Source: Protopterus annectens
Taxonomy: Eukaryota > Chordata > Ceratodontiformes > Protopteridae
DNA: 64,000 nt
Assembly (NCBI RefSeq): GCF_019279795.1
Contig: NC_056729.1
Coordinates: forward strand, 1,861,345,555 to 1,861,409,554
Reading direction: 5' to 3'
The notes below the pieces were generated by a model. It was not told the DNA's origin. It made no database searches and saw only the letters and a list, made by a program, of their open reading frames with translations. Positions 46,960 through 58,182 of the stretch are shown here, piece after piece. Position 1 is the stretch's first letter. Each line of letters begins with the position of its first letter. A program made the position numbers and the translations under genes.

Positions 46960-48900
46960 CTTTCTCTTCCTACTTGGCTTCAGATTACTCAGGATTGATG
47001 GGTTCTGTCCGTCATTCATCAGGGGTACTTCATGGTGTGGAAATCCTGCCCTCCTTTTATGATCATTCCTCAACCTGCTCAGGAACAACTTCCTTTTTTC
47101 CCAGAGGTTCTTCGAGATGTTTTGACTCTGGGTACTATTCAAGATTTACCCAAAGGGGAAGGGGTTTTACTCAAGAATGTTTCAAGTGCCCAGAAAAGAG
47201 GGTACTTGGAGACCTATTCTAGACCTCTCTCATCTTAACACTTCTCTGAAGGTGCCATCCTTTCCGCTGTTGCCCCTTCAGACTCAGACCTATATGGTCT
47301 CTCTGGATCTCAAGGATGTTTATCTTCATATTCTGACTCATCCTCTTTTCAAGAAGTTTTTGTGTTTCTCTGCTTCCTGGCATTTTCAGTTCTCTGCTTT
47401 GCTCTTTGGCATTTCTACTGCGTCTATATCAGAAGAGCGAATGCTTAAAATACGCTAACGCTCTTCTGTCGAACCATAATACATGAAAGCTTAAAATGTC
47501 GAACGCACAGAACAGCAAATTTTTTCCCAGGGAAAAAATTCGCTGATCCAAAAAAAAAAGATGTACAAACAAAATAAAGTGGGGGGCTTTGCCCCCCACA
47601 CCCCTCAACTTAAATATACCAACTCCGAGATCATATCACAATGGAGAAAACAGCAAAGTCCCGAGAACGGCCCAGTGACCATTCCTTCGACATTGTCAGC
47701 TTTCGCTGTTTTCAGTTCAACAGAAGAGCGTTCGCTCTTCTGATAGGGACCCTTTCTACTACCCCAGGGGTATTCACCAAAAGCCTCACTCCTGTGATTG
47801 CTTTTTGTATGCTTCAAGGGGTCCAAATATTTCCTTACTTGGATGATCTGCTGATTCAGGCTTCTTCTCCAGAGATCCTTTTGCAAAATCTTTATTTTTG
47901 CCATTTCTCTTCAGAGTCTAGGGTTCACAATAAACTTCAAAAATTCCTGTCTGTCTCCCTCTCAAGATAATGGCTTTCTGGGTTGCAGGATTCAGACAGT
48001 GCTTATGCTAGCATCCCTTGCTCCTCCAAAGGCCTTAACTCTTATTTCCTTCTTTCAAAGTCTTCTTCCTCTGACTTCCATTACAGTCAGGGAATTTCTG
48101 AGAGATCTGGGTTTTATGGCATCCACCATTCCAATGCTCCCTCTGGCCAAACTCCACATGAGAAAGTTTCAGTGGTTTCTGAAGTCTTTGTGGCTTCAAC
48201 ATGCACATCCTTTAGAACTTCACTGGTGAATTCGCAGTTGTCTTTAAATCCAGGGCTTGCTTTTCTTTCCCATCTTCCCTCCCAGGAACTGTTCATGGAT
48301 GCTTCAGACATGGGATGGTGTGACATTGACTCCCTAAAGGTAGAGGAGGTGTGGTCACCCCTAAAGCAGGAGGAGCACATCAGTGTCAGAGGTAAGAACT
48401 GCAGTGCTGGCTCTTCAGGCTTTGTTCATGCTCTTTTCTCTCCGGGGCCTCTGAAAGTATTCACAGACAATACTACAGTGATGTGCTCTGTAAATAAACA
48501 GGGAGGAACAGTATCTTACCTTCTTTGCCAGATGGCACTACTGGTTTGGGATCTTGCTCTCAAGTATCAATGACTCTTCAGACAGTTTATATCCCTTCAG
48601 GTGAGAACATTTTGGCAGACACTCTGAGCAGGTCCTTAATTCAATCCCATGAATGGATGCTTCACAGGGATGTGTTTCTGGACCTTGTCCATTAGTGGAG
48701 TACTCCTCGAGTAGCTCTGTTTGCCTCCCCTCTGAACAGACAACTTCCTCTATTTTGTGTCAGAGTCCCAGGTCATCTGGTTTGGAAGGTGGACACCCTC
48801 TCATTTTCTTGGAAGCGGATGTTTCTTTATGCATTTCCTCCCCTTCCTCTCATTCTAAAAGTCCTGTTCAAGGTTCAACAAGATGCTCCCAAAAGCTTGT
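46960..48900 (+). pseudogene. RT-RNase H region of DIRS copy H
   Basis: 'RPILDLSHLNTSL' near 47,210, 'MVSLDLKDVYLHIL' near 47,295 and 'FPYLDDLLIQ' near 47,830 mark RT. 'FTDNTTVMCSVNKQGG' near 48,460 and 'ADTLSRSL' near 48,620 mark RNase H, with the 'LVTPFCPQQHWFPLVL' block near 48,900. A MITE sits just before the catalytic box. Broken. Confidence 0.82.
47421..47752. mobile_element. MULE-like MITE (332 bp)
   Basis: Terminal inverted sequences (atcagaagagcgaa...acgctcttctgt...) face each other at both ends, and each end can fold on itself. The flanking 9 bases tttctactg (47,412-47,420) and tttctacta (47,753-47,761) look like a target duplication; 9 bp suggests a MULE-type transposase. The interior has cagaacagcaaattttttcc and a matching ggaaaaaattcgctg, shared with the element at 62,113. 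It has no coding capacity and was inserted in DIRS copy H RT. Confidence 0.8.
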
Positions 48901-49109
48901 TGGTGACTCCCTTTTGTCCACAACAGCACTGGTTCCCTCTAGTTCTGCATCTAGCCAAGGGCAATCATCACAAGTTACCTCACAGGGTGGATCTCATCAC
49001 ACAAGACAAGGGATCTGTCATCCATCCCCACCTGTCCATGCTTAACTGACGCTGTGGGTGATAGGATTTTGTTTCCTCATAGACACTTTTTTTTTCTGAG
49101 GACATGCTG

Positions 49110-49990
49110 TGGGTCCTGCAGGAGGCCACGAAACGTGCTGCTAGGAAATCCTACTTATCCAGATGGAAGAGGTTTTCTATTTGGTGTCTCTCTTGTAACC
49201 TGGACCCACTTACTGTGGATATTCCTTTGGTTCTCTCTTATTTGTGTGAGTTGCTCAATGCTGGTTTGGCCTATTCTTCTAGTAAGGCCTACTTATCAGC
49301 TATATCTGCTTGTCTGTGTTTATCGCCTCCTTTAGCTTCTAGATTTGAGGCTAAATAATTTCTAAAAGACATCCTTCATATCAGACCTCCCAGGAAGCCT
49401 GTTCCTCCTCCCTGGGATCTTAATTTTGTTTTGGAGAAATTGACTCAGTCTCCCTTTGAACCTGCTGCTTCAGCTTCCTTGCAACTTTGTTCTTGGAAGA
49501 CAATCCTTTTGTTAGCTCTTACTTCTGCCAGATGGGTGTCTCAGCTGCAAGCCCTTATGGCTTGTTCTCCATTTTTGATATTTCATAAGTACAGGGTGTT
49601 CTTGCATACCCCTGAGGTGGTTAATGAGTTGTCACTTATTCAGTCTATTCATTTGCCTTCTTTTTTTTTTCCCTCTCCGCAATCTGACAGTGAGAGGGTG
49701 CGTCATTCTTCGGATGTGCATAGACAACTCAGATTTTATTTGGGTAAGACAAAAGTTATTAGAAAATCTGATCAGTTGTTTGTTTCTTTTCATCAATTAG
49801 CTGTATCCAGTCAAGCTATTTCTTCTTGTTACACTTTTCATGGCAAGAGCCTTCCTTCTTCTGTAAATGCTCATTCTACTAGAGATGTGGCCTCTTCTGG
49901 TGCTTTTTAAAAAGGGGTTGCATACTAATTCTGTTCTTGAAGCAGCTACCTGGACTTCTGTGCATACTTTTACCAAGCACTACAAGTTAG
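49110..49990 (+). pseudogene. Tyrosine recombinase region of DIRS copy H
   Basis: 'ATKRAARKSYLSRWKRFSIW' near 49,125, 'ILLLALTSARWVSQLQAL' near 49,500, 'DVHRQLRFYLGKTKVIRKSD' near 49,720, 'NAHSTRDVASSGAF' near 49,870 and 'AATWTSVHTFTKHYKLV' near 49,945. The last block is the seed of the 81-bp array. Broken. Confidence 0.82.
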
Positions 49991-50915
49991 TTAGTGTTTC
50001 TAGAACTAGGGCTAGTTAAGCTAGTGCTACCTGGGCTTCTGTGCATAATTGTACCAAGCACTACAAGTTAGTTGGTGTTTCTAGAACTAGGGCTAGTTAA
50101 GCTAGTGCTACCTGGACTTCTGTGCATACTTTTACCAAGCACTACAAGTTAGTTGGTGTTTCTAGAACTAGGGCTAGTTAAGCTGGTGCTACCTAGACTT
50201 CTGTGCATACTTTTAATAGGCACTACAAGTTAGTTGGTGTTTCTAGAGCTAGGGCTAGTTAAGCTAGTGCCACCCGGACTTCTGCGCATACTTTTACCAG
50301 GCACTACAAGTTAGTTGGTGTTTCTAGAGCTAGGGCTAGTTAAGCTAGTGCCACCTGGACTTCTGTGCATACTTTTACCAGGCACTACAAGTTAGTTGGT
50401 GTTTCTAGAGCTAGGGCTAGTTAAGCTAGTGCCATCTGGACTTCTGTGCATACTTTTACCAGGCACTACAAGTTAGTTGGTGTTTCTAGAGCTAGGGCTA
50501 GTTAAGCTAGTGCCACCCGGACTTTTGTGCATACTTTTACCAGGCATACAAGTTAGTTGGTGTTTCTAGAGCTAGGGGTAGTTAAGCTAGTGCCACCTGG
50601 ACTCCTGTGCATACTTTTACCAGGCACTACAAGTTAGTTGCTGTTTCTAGAGCTAGGGCTAGTTAAGCTAGTGCCACCTGGACTTCTGTGCATACTTTTA
50701 CCAGGCACTACAAGTTAGTTGGTGTTTCTAGAGCTAGGGCTAGTTAAGCTAGTGCCACCCGGACTTCTGTGCATACTTTTACCAGGCACTACAAGTTAGT
50801 TGGTGTTTCTAGAGCTAGGGCTAGTTAAGCTAGTGCCACCCGGACTTCTGTGCATACTTTTACCAGGCACTACAAGTTAGTTGGTGTTTCTAGAGCTAGG
50901 GCTAGTTAAGCTAGT
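49945..50915. repeat. 81-bp minisatellite, 12 units, in the recombinase of DIRS copy H
   Basis: 971 bases = 12 x 81 minus one base (a single C lost near 50,546). The unit runs gctacctggacttctgtgca ... ctagggctagttaagctagt and codes the 'ATWTSVHTFTKHYKLVSVSRTRAS' C-terminal block around the recombinase Tyr, quoted here only as its landmark. The first unit is in place in the gene. Later units share changes (aactag to gagctag; aagcac to aggcac), showing spread through the array. 50,916 onward is the ordinary DIRS end. Confidence 0.97.
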
Positions 50916-51045
50916 GCCATTCTTCATGGCTTTTTAGACTGCTGTTCTGCTCCTTCCTCCTCCAAAGTTTTCTCTTGAGCTTTGGCACCCTCCCATGTGT
51001 AATGAATACTGCAGCAGTGAACGTAAGGACATAGTACAGTTGTGT

Positions 51046-52053
51046 AAAATTATATCTGTATTATCCAAAGTCATGTCTAAACTACAATATACATTAATAT
51101 CACACTTAAACTTCCTGTCATCTTGGAAGTTAATAAATGGTACTTTTAAAATGGGAGGATAGTGTGTTTCTCTTTTTTCTAACACATTCCTAGTTAATTC
51201 CCTTAAAGAATTTTCATCATAACCCCGGTCAATGAACATGGATATGATAAACTCAAATTCCTCGACCAAATGCCTTTGTTCACTATTCATGTGACTTGAT
51301 CTGATAAAGCTGTCCTTTTGGTATGTTTTCCTTTATAAAACATGGGTGTAAACTGCTATAATGTAAATAACTATTCGTGAAAGTTTTTTTTACGATGTAT
51401 TCTACTTGTAAATTTGTTTATACCAAAATCCCATTCCAAGGCAACATCAAGAAAGTTCACTTTGAAGCCAGCATCACCCAAGTGAACTTTAAAAAGTCAG
51501 ACTTTTAAGTTTAGACTGCTTATAAATTCATTCACCTTTCTTAAATCTAACATTATAAAAACAAATCATCCACGAATCTCTTAAAATACAAAACATTGTA
51601 CTGCTTCATTACAGGTTCTAGCACAGAAAACTCCCACCAACCCATCATAATATTTGCAAAAGAAGGGGCTGCTCGTGACCCCATAGCAACCCCCCTGACT
51701 TGCCTATATATTTCTTTGTTAAACATAAAAAATATATTTCAACAATACATCAATTAAATCACAGCAAAAATTGCATTTGGAATTCGTAAAGTCAGAAAAT
51801 TTGTTTAACAATTCCCATACATATTCAATCCCAGCTTTGTGAGGAATACATGTAAATAGAGATGTAAAATCAATAGTAAACATAATACAACTCTGAAAAT
51901 CAAAAACAGACCCACTGGTAAAAACTCTAATATTATCCAGCAAATCCCACAAATCTTTTAAATAAGAATTAATTTTCTTAACTAAGGGATTTAACATGTA
52001 GTCCACTACCAAAGAAATATCTTTGGTGATATAATTGGGAGCAGAAACTATGG
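51046..52053 (-). pseudogene. Penelope-like RT, palm and thumb part
   Basis: Starts on the minus strand at 52,053 with 'IVSAPNYITKDISLVVDYML'. Then come 'FTIDFTSLFTCIPH' (RT motif A with Asp), a gap of stops near 51,700, and a remnant of the 'YYDGL' palm region near 51,640 where the usual YIDD-type box is degraded. An 'FISSLNL' and a 'NFLDVALEWDFGI' block lie near 51,420-51,540. The tail 'ISMFIDRGYDENSLRELTRN' is near 51,150-51,290. Several frameshifts and stops. Confidence 0.78.
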
Positions 52054-52235
52054 ATGTTCTTGTTTCACTGTTGCAGCCATCACATATGGGTTTTCCCTGC
52101 TGTGGTAGCCGTCGGTCAGCCCGAATACCAGAGTCTAAGTATTTGTGCGTTGGCTGCCGGTGCCAGCAGACTGACGTCAGGTCGTCAGTGATATAAAAGC
52201 AGGCAGCCGACGCCATTACATCAGTCTTTCTTGCC
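52054..52235 (+). repeat. Left inverted terminal repeat of element I
   Basis: Complement of 57,385-57,598. Contains gatataaaagcaggcagcc near 52,190, the counterpart of the TATA-like box in D. Confidence 0.88.
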
Positions 52236-52358
52236 GTGAAGCCTGTAGCAGAAGCAGTTCGCAAAGGTGCCAGCCGGTCATTACCAGATTTCAAACTACA
52301 GCTGAAAACATCTAAAGCTAAGTACTCCGTTGGGGATCCTTTTTTCTTGCACTAACCG

Positions 52359-54190
52359 ATGTCAGAAAAAGTTAATTGTCTCACTTGTGGAAAGCAGATG
52401 CCACACCAAGACTTCCATTCTTACTGTGTCATTTGTTTAGGCCCAGACCACGATGTCCCTCGTTGTCAGTTTTGCTCCCTCTTTAATGCCAGAACCATTC
52501 GCCGTAGAGCTCGTATTGTAGCCAGGTATTTTTGTCTTCCGTCTTCGCATTCCGAGATGTCTTCCATCAGCCAGCAAATCGCAGACATTCCGAAAAAGCA
52601 TAAGGATAGAGACAGACCACATAGGGCTAAGCCTACCGACAACTCCTCCGCTAAGCAGGTCATCGGTTCCCCGGAATTCAATGAGGTGCCTTCGCAGCTC
52701 CTGATGCCTGGTTCAGTAGCATTGCAGGCCTCTACAGAGACCCTTTCAAAGTCCAGAATGCCGCAGAAATCTCTTCCTTCTTCTGAGTGTATGGTCATCT
52801 CGGCCTCGGTTTGGTCCGGGGCCTTTGTGCAGGCACTGGCTTACGAGGAGGTCTTTCTTTCTACCGATTCCAGACAAAAACCGACATCATCTTCTCCGAC
52901 TACCATTGTTCACAGACCGATGGAGTCTCTTAGGTTCAGGGGCAAAGACACTCCTAAGAAAACAACCTCTAGCCACCATTTTACCCCTGGCCCACCTCCC
53001 CAAGCTCAGATGCTCAAAATGGCCGAAGACCTTATTTCCCTTATCAGGGGCAGCAAGGCTCCTTCTGCAAAAAGGAGGAGACCCTTCACCTGAAATACTG
53101 ACTGAACAAGACTCTGAGTCTGATTATTCTGAATCTGAAGAGTAACAGCGACCTGTCACTGTGTATGAGGACTCAGATGCAGAGGAATCCATTCCCTCTG
53201 CCTCCCCTCCAGAAGACTTTTCTTTTCGGGAAACCCTTCACACCCTCAGAGAGCATTTCCACTGGGAGTCTCAGGATTTTCCTTATTCTAAGAAAAGACT
53301 CAGAGTTTCTAGACCTACCACAGTATAGACCCTTGGCCATCCCCCTAGTTCTAGAGGTGGTGGAGGATGTCTTCCATGAGTCTAGTTTAGCTGCTGATGC
53401 ACTACTCCCTGCTCCTAGAAAATCCGACAGGTACTATAGAGTTCCTGACACTCACAAATACCTCTATAGAAACCCAATAGCAAACCTGGAGGTCATTACC
53501 CAGTGGCTTAAAGGAGCTAAGGCAAGTTCTGTTAAGATCTCTACTCCCTCAGACAAGGATTCCAGGGTCTAGACAGATGGGGTAAAAAAGTATACACCTC
53601 TACTACCTTAGCTATCAGAGCACTAAATTGTCATTTCCATACGTTGAAGTAGCAGCAACACACTCTGCAACTATTAAAACAAAAAAGTTCCACCTTTCCT
53701 GACTGCAGATTCAAGAGTTAGATTTAATGCACTCTATTTTACAAGTGACTCAGCACTCTTTACACTGTGGATGTGATGCCCTAGAGGCTTCTTGCAGTGC
53801 AACAGTGTCAGGTTCTGTGATTAGGAGACCTGCATGGTTGAAGGAACAACCTCTACCTGACCATGTCAAATCTAAATTAATTGATGCACCCTTGGACAAG
53901 GACAGCCTATTTGGAGCAAAAGCAGAAGAGGTGCTCAAAAAGATGGAAGAAAAAGCTAAATCCATGCAAACGGTAAAAGATTTTCTTCAGGTGCTGCCCC
54001 CTAGATTCAGCAGGAATTTTCCTTCCAAGCACTGGTCCTTTCCTGCTCCTAGCAAACAAGGTCAAGCAAAGCCCCGCAGGAACAGACCATTCAGACCCCT
54101 ATCCCAGGGTCAGCAACGATTCAGGCAGTGGGCTACTTCCCTTCAAAGGCAGGGAGTTCTAAGCCCCCCTATGGAAAAAAACATGCAATG
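52359..54190 (+). pseudogene. gag-like region of DIRS element I
   Basis: Cys-rich head 'CLTCGKQMPHQDFHSYC..C' (nearly the same as D), Ser/Pro-rich linker, acidic 'EDSDAEESIPSASPPEDFSF' block, 'KSDRYYRVPDTHKYLYR', and 'ALEASCSATVSGSVIRRPAWL' with an Arg-rich tail near 54,070-54,130. Broken in a few places. Confidence 0.82.
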
Positions 54191-54209
54191 ACTCCCTCCC
54201 CCTCCTCTG

Positions 54210-55900
54210 CCCTATGCCCAATCCCCAAACATTAGGAGGAAGGCTATCCTTCTGGAAAGAAAATTGGTTCTCCATAACAAAGGACCAATGGGTATTAAAA
54301 ATCATCTCTCAGGGATACAAGCTGTCCTTCCTCAAACTCCCAGTACCAAAGGGGTACCCAGACTTGCCTCCAAACCAGTGGGCAGAGGCATTAAAACAAG
54401 TTCAATTCCTCATTTCCCTAGGGGCAGTAGAACCCATCCCTCCAGACCAAACTGGCCAAGGATTTTATTCCAGACTAACCATTCCTGGTTCCCAGAAAAG
54501 AGGGCACTTGGCACCCCATCCTGGACCTTTCCATTGTGAACACCTTTCTGGTAAATACCAAATTCAAGATGCTATCTTTGCAACAACGGCTGCCTATGCT
54601 GACAAAAGATGCCTGGTTAGTAACCCTAGACCTAAAAGATGCCTACCTTCACAGTCCCATCAAGAAATCCAGCAGGAAATTCCTTCGCTTCAGGGCAGGT
54701 TCACAGCAATTTCAGTTCTCTGCGCTTCCCTTTGGCTTATCTACTGCGCCCAGGGTATTCATCAAATGCTTGGCCCTGGCCATAGCATTTTGCAGACAGA
54801 AAAACATCCAAATTTACCCACCCCGGATGACTGCCTCATTCAGGCAGAAGACAGAGAGGCTCCTGAAGGACCTCCTTTTTGTCAAAACCCTGCTCACCTC
54901 CTTAGGGTATACCATCAACAAAAGAAATCAAAGTAAACACCCTCCAGAAGGATCATTTTCTTGGGAGCTCTGCTAGACACAGCATCCCAAATGGCCTTTC
55001 TAACACCAGAAAAACAGAGCTTCCTGCCTCAATACTTTGCTCAGCTGGCTGCACAAAGCCACCTCACTGCGAGGAAGTCCCTGCAGGCCTTGGGTTACAT
55101 GGCATCTTGCATTCTTCTCATTCCTCTGGCCAAGCTTCACATGAGGAAGCTTCAGTGGTACCTGAAGAGCCTTTGGTGTCAGCACTCACAACCCCTAGAG
55201 ACCTCTCTACCTCTGATCCCTTGTATAAGGGCCGAGCTCCTCTGGTGGACAAGGGCCTGTGCCCAGAACAAGGGTCTCCCCTACACCCTCTGCCCAACCG
55301 GGCAGACCATTACCACCAATGCCTCAGACTTGGGATGGGGTGCTCACCTAGAAGGCAGGTGCATCCAAGGTCCTTGGGATGCCCAACACCTTCCCTTGCA
55401 CATCAACCAGAAAGAAATGTTGGCAGTGCAACAGGCTCTGACTTCCTTTAAACCCTACCTCAAGCTGGATGTTCTCCTAATAAAGACAGACAACACCACA
55501 GTAATGTAGTACATCAACACAAACAGGGAGGGACACAATCTTACCCTCTGTGCAGGCTAGCCATGAATCTCTGGCTAACAGCCTCTTCCATGGGCCTACA
55601 CCTGATAGCCCAATACCTGCCAGGAATCAACAACACCCTGGCAGACCACTTAAGCAGAAACCTACTAAACCCCCATGAATTACAGCTTCACAGAGAAGCA
55701 TTTTTGCAAATTATTCAGGAATGGGGGACCCCAGAGGTAGATCTCTTTGCGTCACACCACAAACACCAACTGAAAAAATTATGTACCAGGGAGTACCACG
55801 ACCTAACATGGAGGATGGATGCCCTGTCCTTCCACTGGAGCAAAATTTTTGTTTACGCATTCCCTCCCCACCTCTTATTCCAAAGGTACTGATCAGAATA
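54210..55900 (+). pseudogene. RT-RNase H region of DIRS element I
   Basis: 'NTFLVNTKFKMLSLQQRLPM', 'LVTLDLKDAYLHSPI', 'LPFGLSTAPRVFIKCL', a 'GALLDTASQMAFLTPEK' block, 'HINQKEMLAVQQAL', 'KTDNTTVM' and 'ADHLSRNLLNPHE' are in the family order, followed by 'EVDLFASHHKHQLKKLC'. Broken in several places. Confidence 0.85.
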
Positions 55901-56099
55901 AGGGAGGAGAGACTGAAGGCCATCCGCATTGCTCCAGATTGGCCCAGGCTACATTGGTACCCCTTGCAACACAGCCTGACCTTACAACCCCCCAGGAAGC
56001 TACCCCTGATCTCAAACCTATTAACGCAAGGGGGGAATGTTGCATCCAGACCTACAGACTCTCAAACTGTCAGCATGGCTAATTCTACAGAGAAAAACA

Positions 56100-57117
56100 A
56101 AGAGCCACAGCTAAGCAAACAGGTCCTAGATGATTATTTAGAGGCCAGAAGGCCCAGCACCAGAAAATCTTACGCAGGAAAGTAGAAAAGATTCCCCTCC
56201 TGGAGCCAGGCCAGAGGGTCAGTACTTCACAACCGTCCATCCTTCTTATTCTGGACTACCTAGCGGGGCTACTTAATAGTGGTCTCTCCTTTTCATCTAT
56301 TAAGATTCACGCCTCAGCCATTTCAGCTCACTTTCACACAGAACTGCCCCTGTTCTCCCATCCTTTGATTAAACAATTTCTTACAGGGGCTTCCAATCTC
56401 AGACCTCTCAGAAGGCCACCCACTCCAGCATGGGACCTGAATTTTGTTTTGGAAAAACTCACTTTGCCACCCTTTGAACCAGCTGCTTCAGCAAAATTAA
56501 CATTTCTGTCATGGAAGACCATCTTTCTTGTAGCTATTACCTCAGCCATAAGGGTCTCAGAACTCCAGGCTCTGATGGCAGTGGAACCCTTCATCATTTT
56601 CCATGCAGATTGGGTCTCCCTCAGGACTAACCCCTCCTTTATGCCCAAGGTGGTATCTAGCTTAACACTCATTCAGGCCATAAATCTTCCTACCTTCTTT
56701 CCTAACCTACAAAACAAGGGGGAAAGAATCCTGCACTCATTAGACATGCACAGACAGCTCAGATATTATCTGGACTGCACTAAGACCTTCAGGAAATCAG
56801 ACCAGATGCTGGTCAGTTTTGCCCCAGGGGCAGAGGGGAAGGCCATCTCCAAACAAACCAAATGGATATCCCATTGTATCCATTACTGCTATAGATTGCA
56901 TGGAAAGCATCCCCCTAAAGGTATTTGAACCCACTCCACTAGGGCAGCCTCCACTTCTACAGCATTCCTCAGAGGGGTTCCCACTAGGGACATCCTGGAA
57001 GCTGCCACCTGGACATCTGTCCATACCTTTACCAAGCACTACCACCTACCCCTCTTCTCTAAGACCAGGGCAGGATTTGCCTCTGCAGTCCTGCAGGGCA
57101 TGCTCACCAACTCCTAG
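56100..57117 (+). pseudogene. Tyrosine recombinase region of DIRS element I
   Basis: 'EARRPSTRKSYAGK', 'IFLVAITSAIRVSELQAL', 'DMHRQLRYYLDCTKTFRKSDQ' and an 'AATWTSVHTFTKHYHLPLFS' block near 57,000 identify it. It has no tandem array, unlike C, E and H. Broken in a few places. Confidence 0.85.
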
Positions 57118-57161
57118 GTCTCCTAGAAAACCTACCACCCCATCCTCAGCTTTGGGAATCC

Positions 57162-57265
57162 TCCCATATGTGATGACTGCAATAGTGAAACATGAAGAAC
57201 ATAGTACAGTTGTGTACACTTACCATAAATGTAGATGTTCAAGTGTATTCACTGTTGCAGTCCTG
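57162..57265 (+). repeat. Internal complementary region of element I
   Basis: ctgcaatagtgaaacatgaa gaacat (complement of left end) meets agtacagttgtgtacactta ccataaatgtag (complement of right end). Confidence 0.88.
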
Positions 57266-57384
57266 TTTTTTTACCCTCCATCCCCCTTATATATGTTTCC
57301 TTGGGGAGCCATCTCTTGCTACAGGTGGCCCCTGACCACCATGACCTTCTTACCACACTATGGGGCTCCTGACTGATTAGGGCA

Positions 57385-57598
57385 AGAAAAACTTATGTAA
57401 TGGCATCGGCTGCCTGTTTTTATAGCACTGATGACCTGAAGTCAGTCTGCAGGCGCCATCAGCTGACGCACAAATACTTAAGACTGTGGTATTTGGGCCG
57501 ACCAAGGACTACCACAGCAAAGATAACCCATATGTGATGACTGCAGCAGTGAATACACTCCCACATCTACATTTATGGTAAGTGTACACAACTGTACT
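57385..57598 (+). repeat. Right inverted terminal repeat of element I
   Basis: Complement of 52,054-52,235 plus the right-only end 'tctacatttatggtaagtgt' acacaactgtact. The atttatggta core is shared with D. Confidence 0.88.
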
Positions 57599-58182
57599 GT
57601 CTGAATGGAGGGTTAGTAACAGACTTACGGACTTTGGGTATTCCAAATAAAGTCCCAAGTGTAGGTTTCTCTGTATTCCAAAAGTCATAAATGGTTTTAT
57701 CTAAATTACTGTTCATCAAACTTTCAAATAAAAAGGAATATACCCTTTTATAACAGGTGAGCACTTGGTTTATGTCAGTAAGTTCATATTCATGTATATA
57801 AAAATGAATATACCCTTCTATAACAGGTGAGTACTTGGTTTATGTCAGTAAGTTCATATTCATGTATATTACTCAATATAACATCAATGTTATGTATATA
57901 TTCATCTTGATCCATTAACACTAAAGTGCCCTCTTTATCACTTTTCAGAATTCGAAATCTCTTATTGTTTTTTAATTTGTTCAATGCTATTCTATCATTT
58001 CTAGTCATACTGTTATAATATTTCCTGCTTTTGTTATCATGTAGCAGCTCCCTGATCTGATTTTCACAAATGGTTTCCAATACTCGAAGAGTATGTATCA
58101 ACGGCGGGTTGTAACAAGATGGCTTAATGAGCGTAGTATAATTCAAGTTTACATCTTTTAGTATATAATTCAAATTTAACAA
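57599..58182 (-). pseudogene. Penelope-like element, RT N-terminal part
   Basis: A 130-codon open piece (57,790-58,182) includes 'RIALNKLKNNKRFRILKSDK' and 'GTLVLMDQDEYI', the usual lead-in to Penelope-like RT. The next piece to 57,599 has 'KPTLGTLFGIPKVRKSVTNP', the IPK block of RT motif 1. A 70-base tandem duplication (57,736-57,880) separates the two pieces and repeats the 'LTDINQVLTCYKRVYSFLF' segment. The frame shifts relative to the upstream region at about 58,180. Confidence 0.82.
57736..57880. repeat. 70-bp tandem duplication in Penelope-like element
   Basis: gaatatacccttttataaca ... cagtaagttcatattcatg occurs at 57,736 and again at 57,806, nearly identical. A recent local duplication. 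Confidence 0.92.

Larger units (their letters stand above)
44733..51045 (+). mobile_element. Old DIRS copy H, right end missing
   Basis: The left repeat starts gatgaccttaaattcactgc and matches (complement) the first half of an internal complementary region at about 50,990-51,035. gag, RT (with a MITE), RNase H and recombinase follow in order. The element stops at the middle of the internal complementary region (…ggacatagtacagttgtgt), where minus-strand Penelope-like sequence begins, so there is no right terminal repeat. Related to D and I. Old, with more than a dozen breaks. Confidence 0.8.
52054..57598 (+). mobile_element. DIRS-type retrotransposon, element I
   Basis: 5.5-kb element with both terminal repeats (about 85% identical by eye, so older than A, B and D), gag, RT-RNase H, recombinase and internal complementary region. 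Termini atgttcttgtttcactgttg and ...acacaactgtact agree with the junction gaacat|agtacag in the internal complementary region. It lies in the RT of a Penelope-like element whose sequence continues base-for-base on the other side with no target duplication. Broken, roughly ten breaks. Confidence 0.92.

Noticed and set aside
49945-50915. CRISPR array
   Set aside because: Units are directly adjacent with no unique spacers, and the unit is recombinase coding sequence in a vertebrate-type genome.
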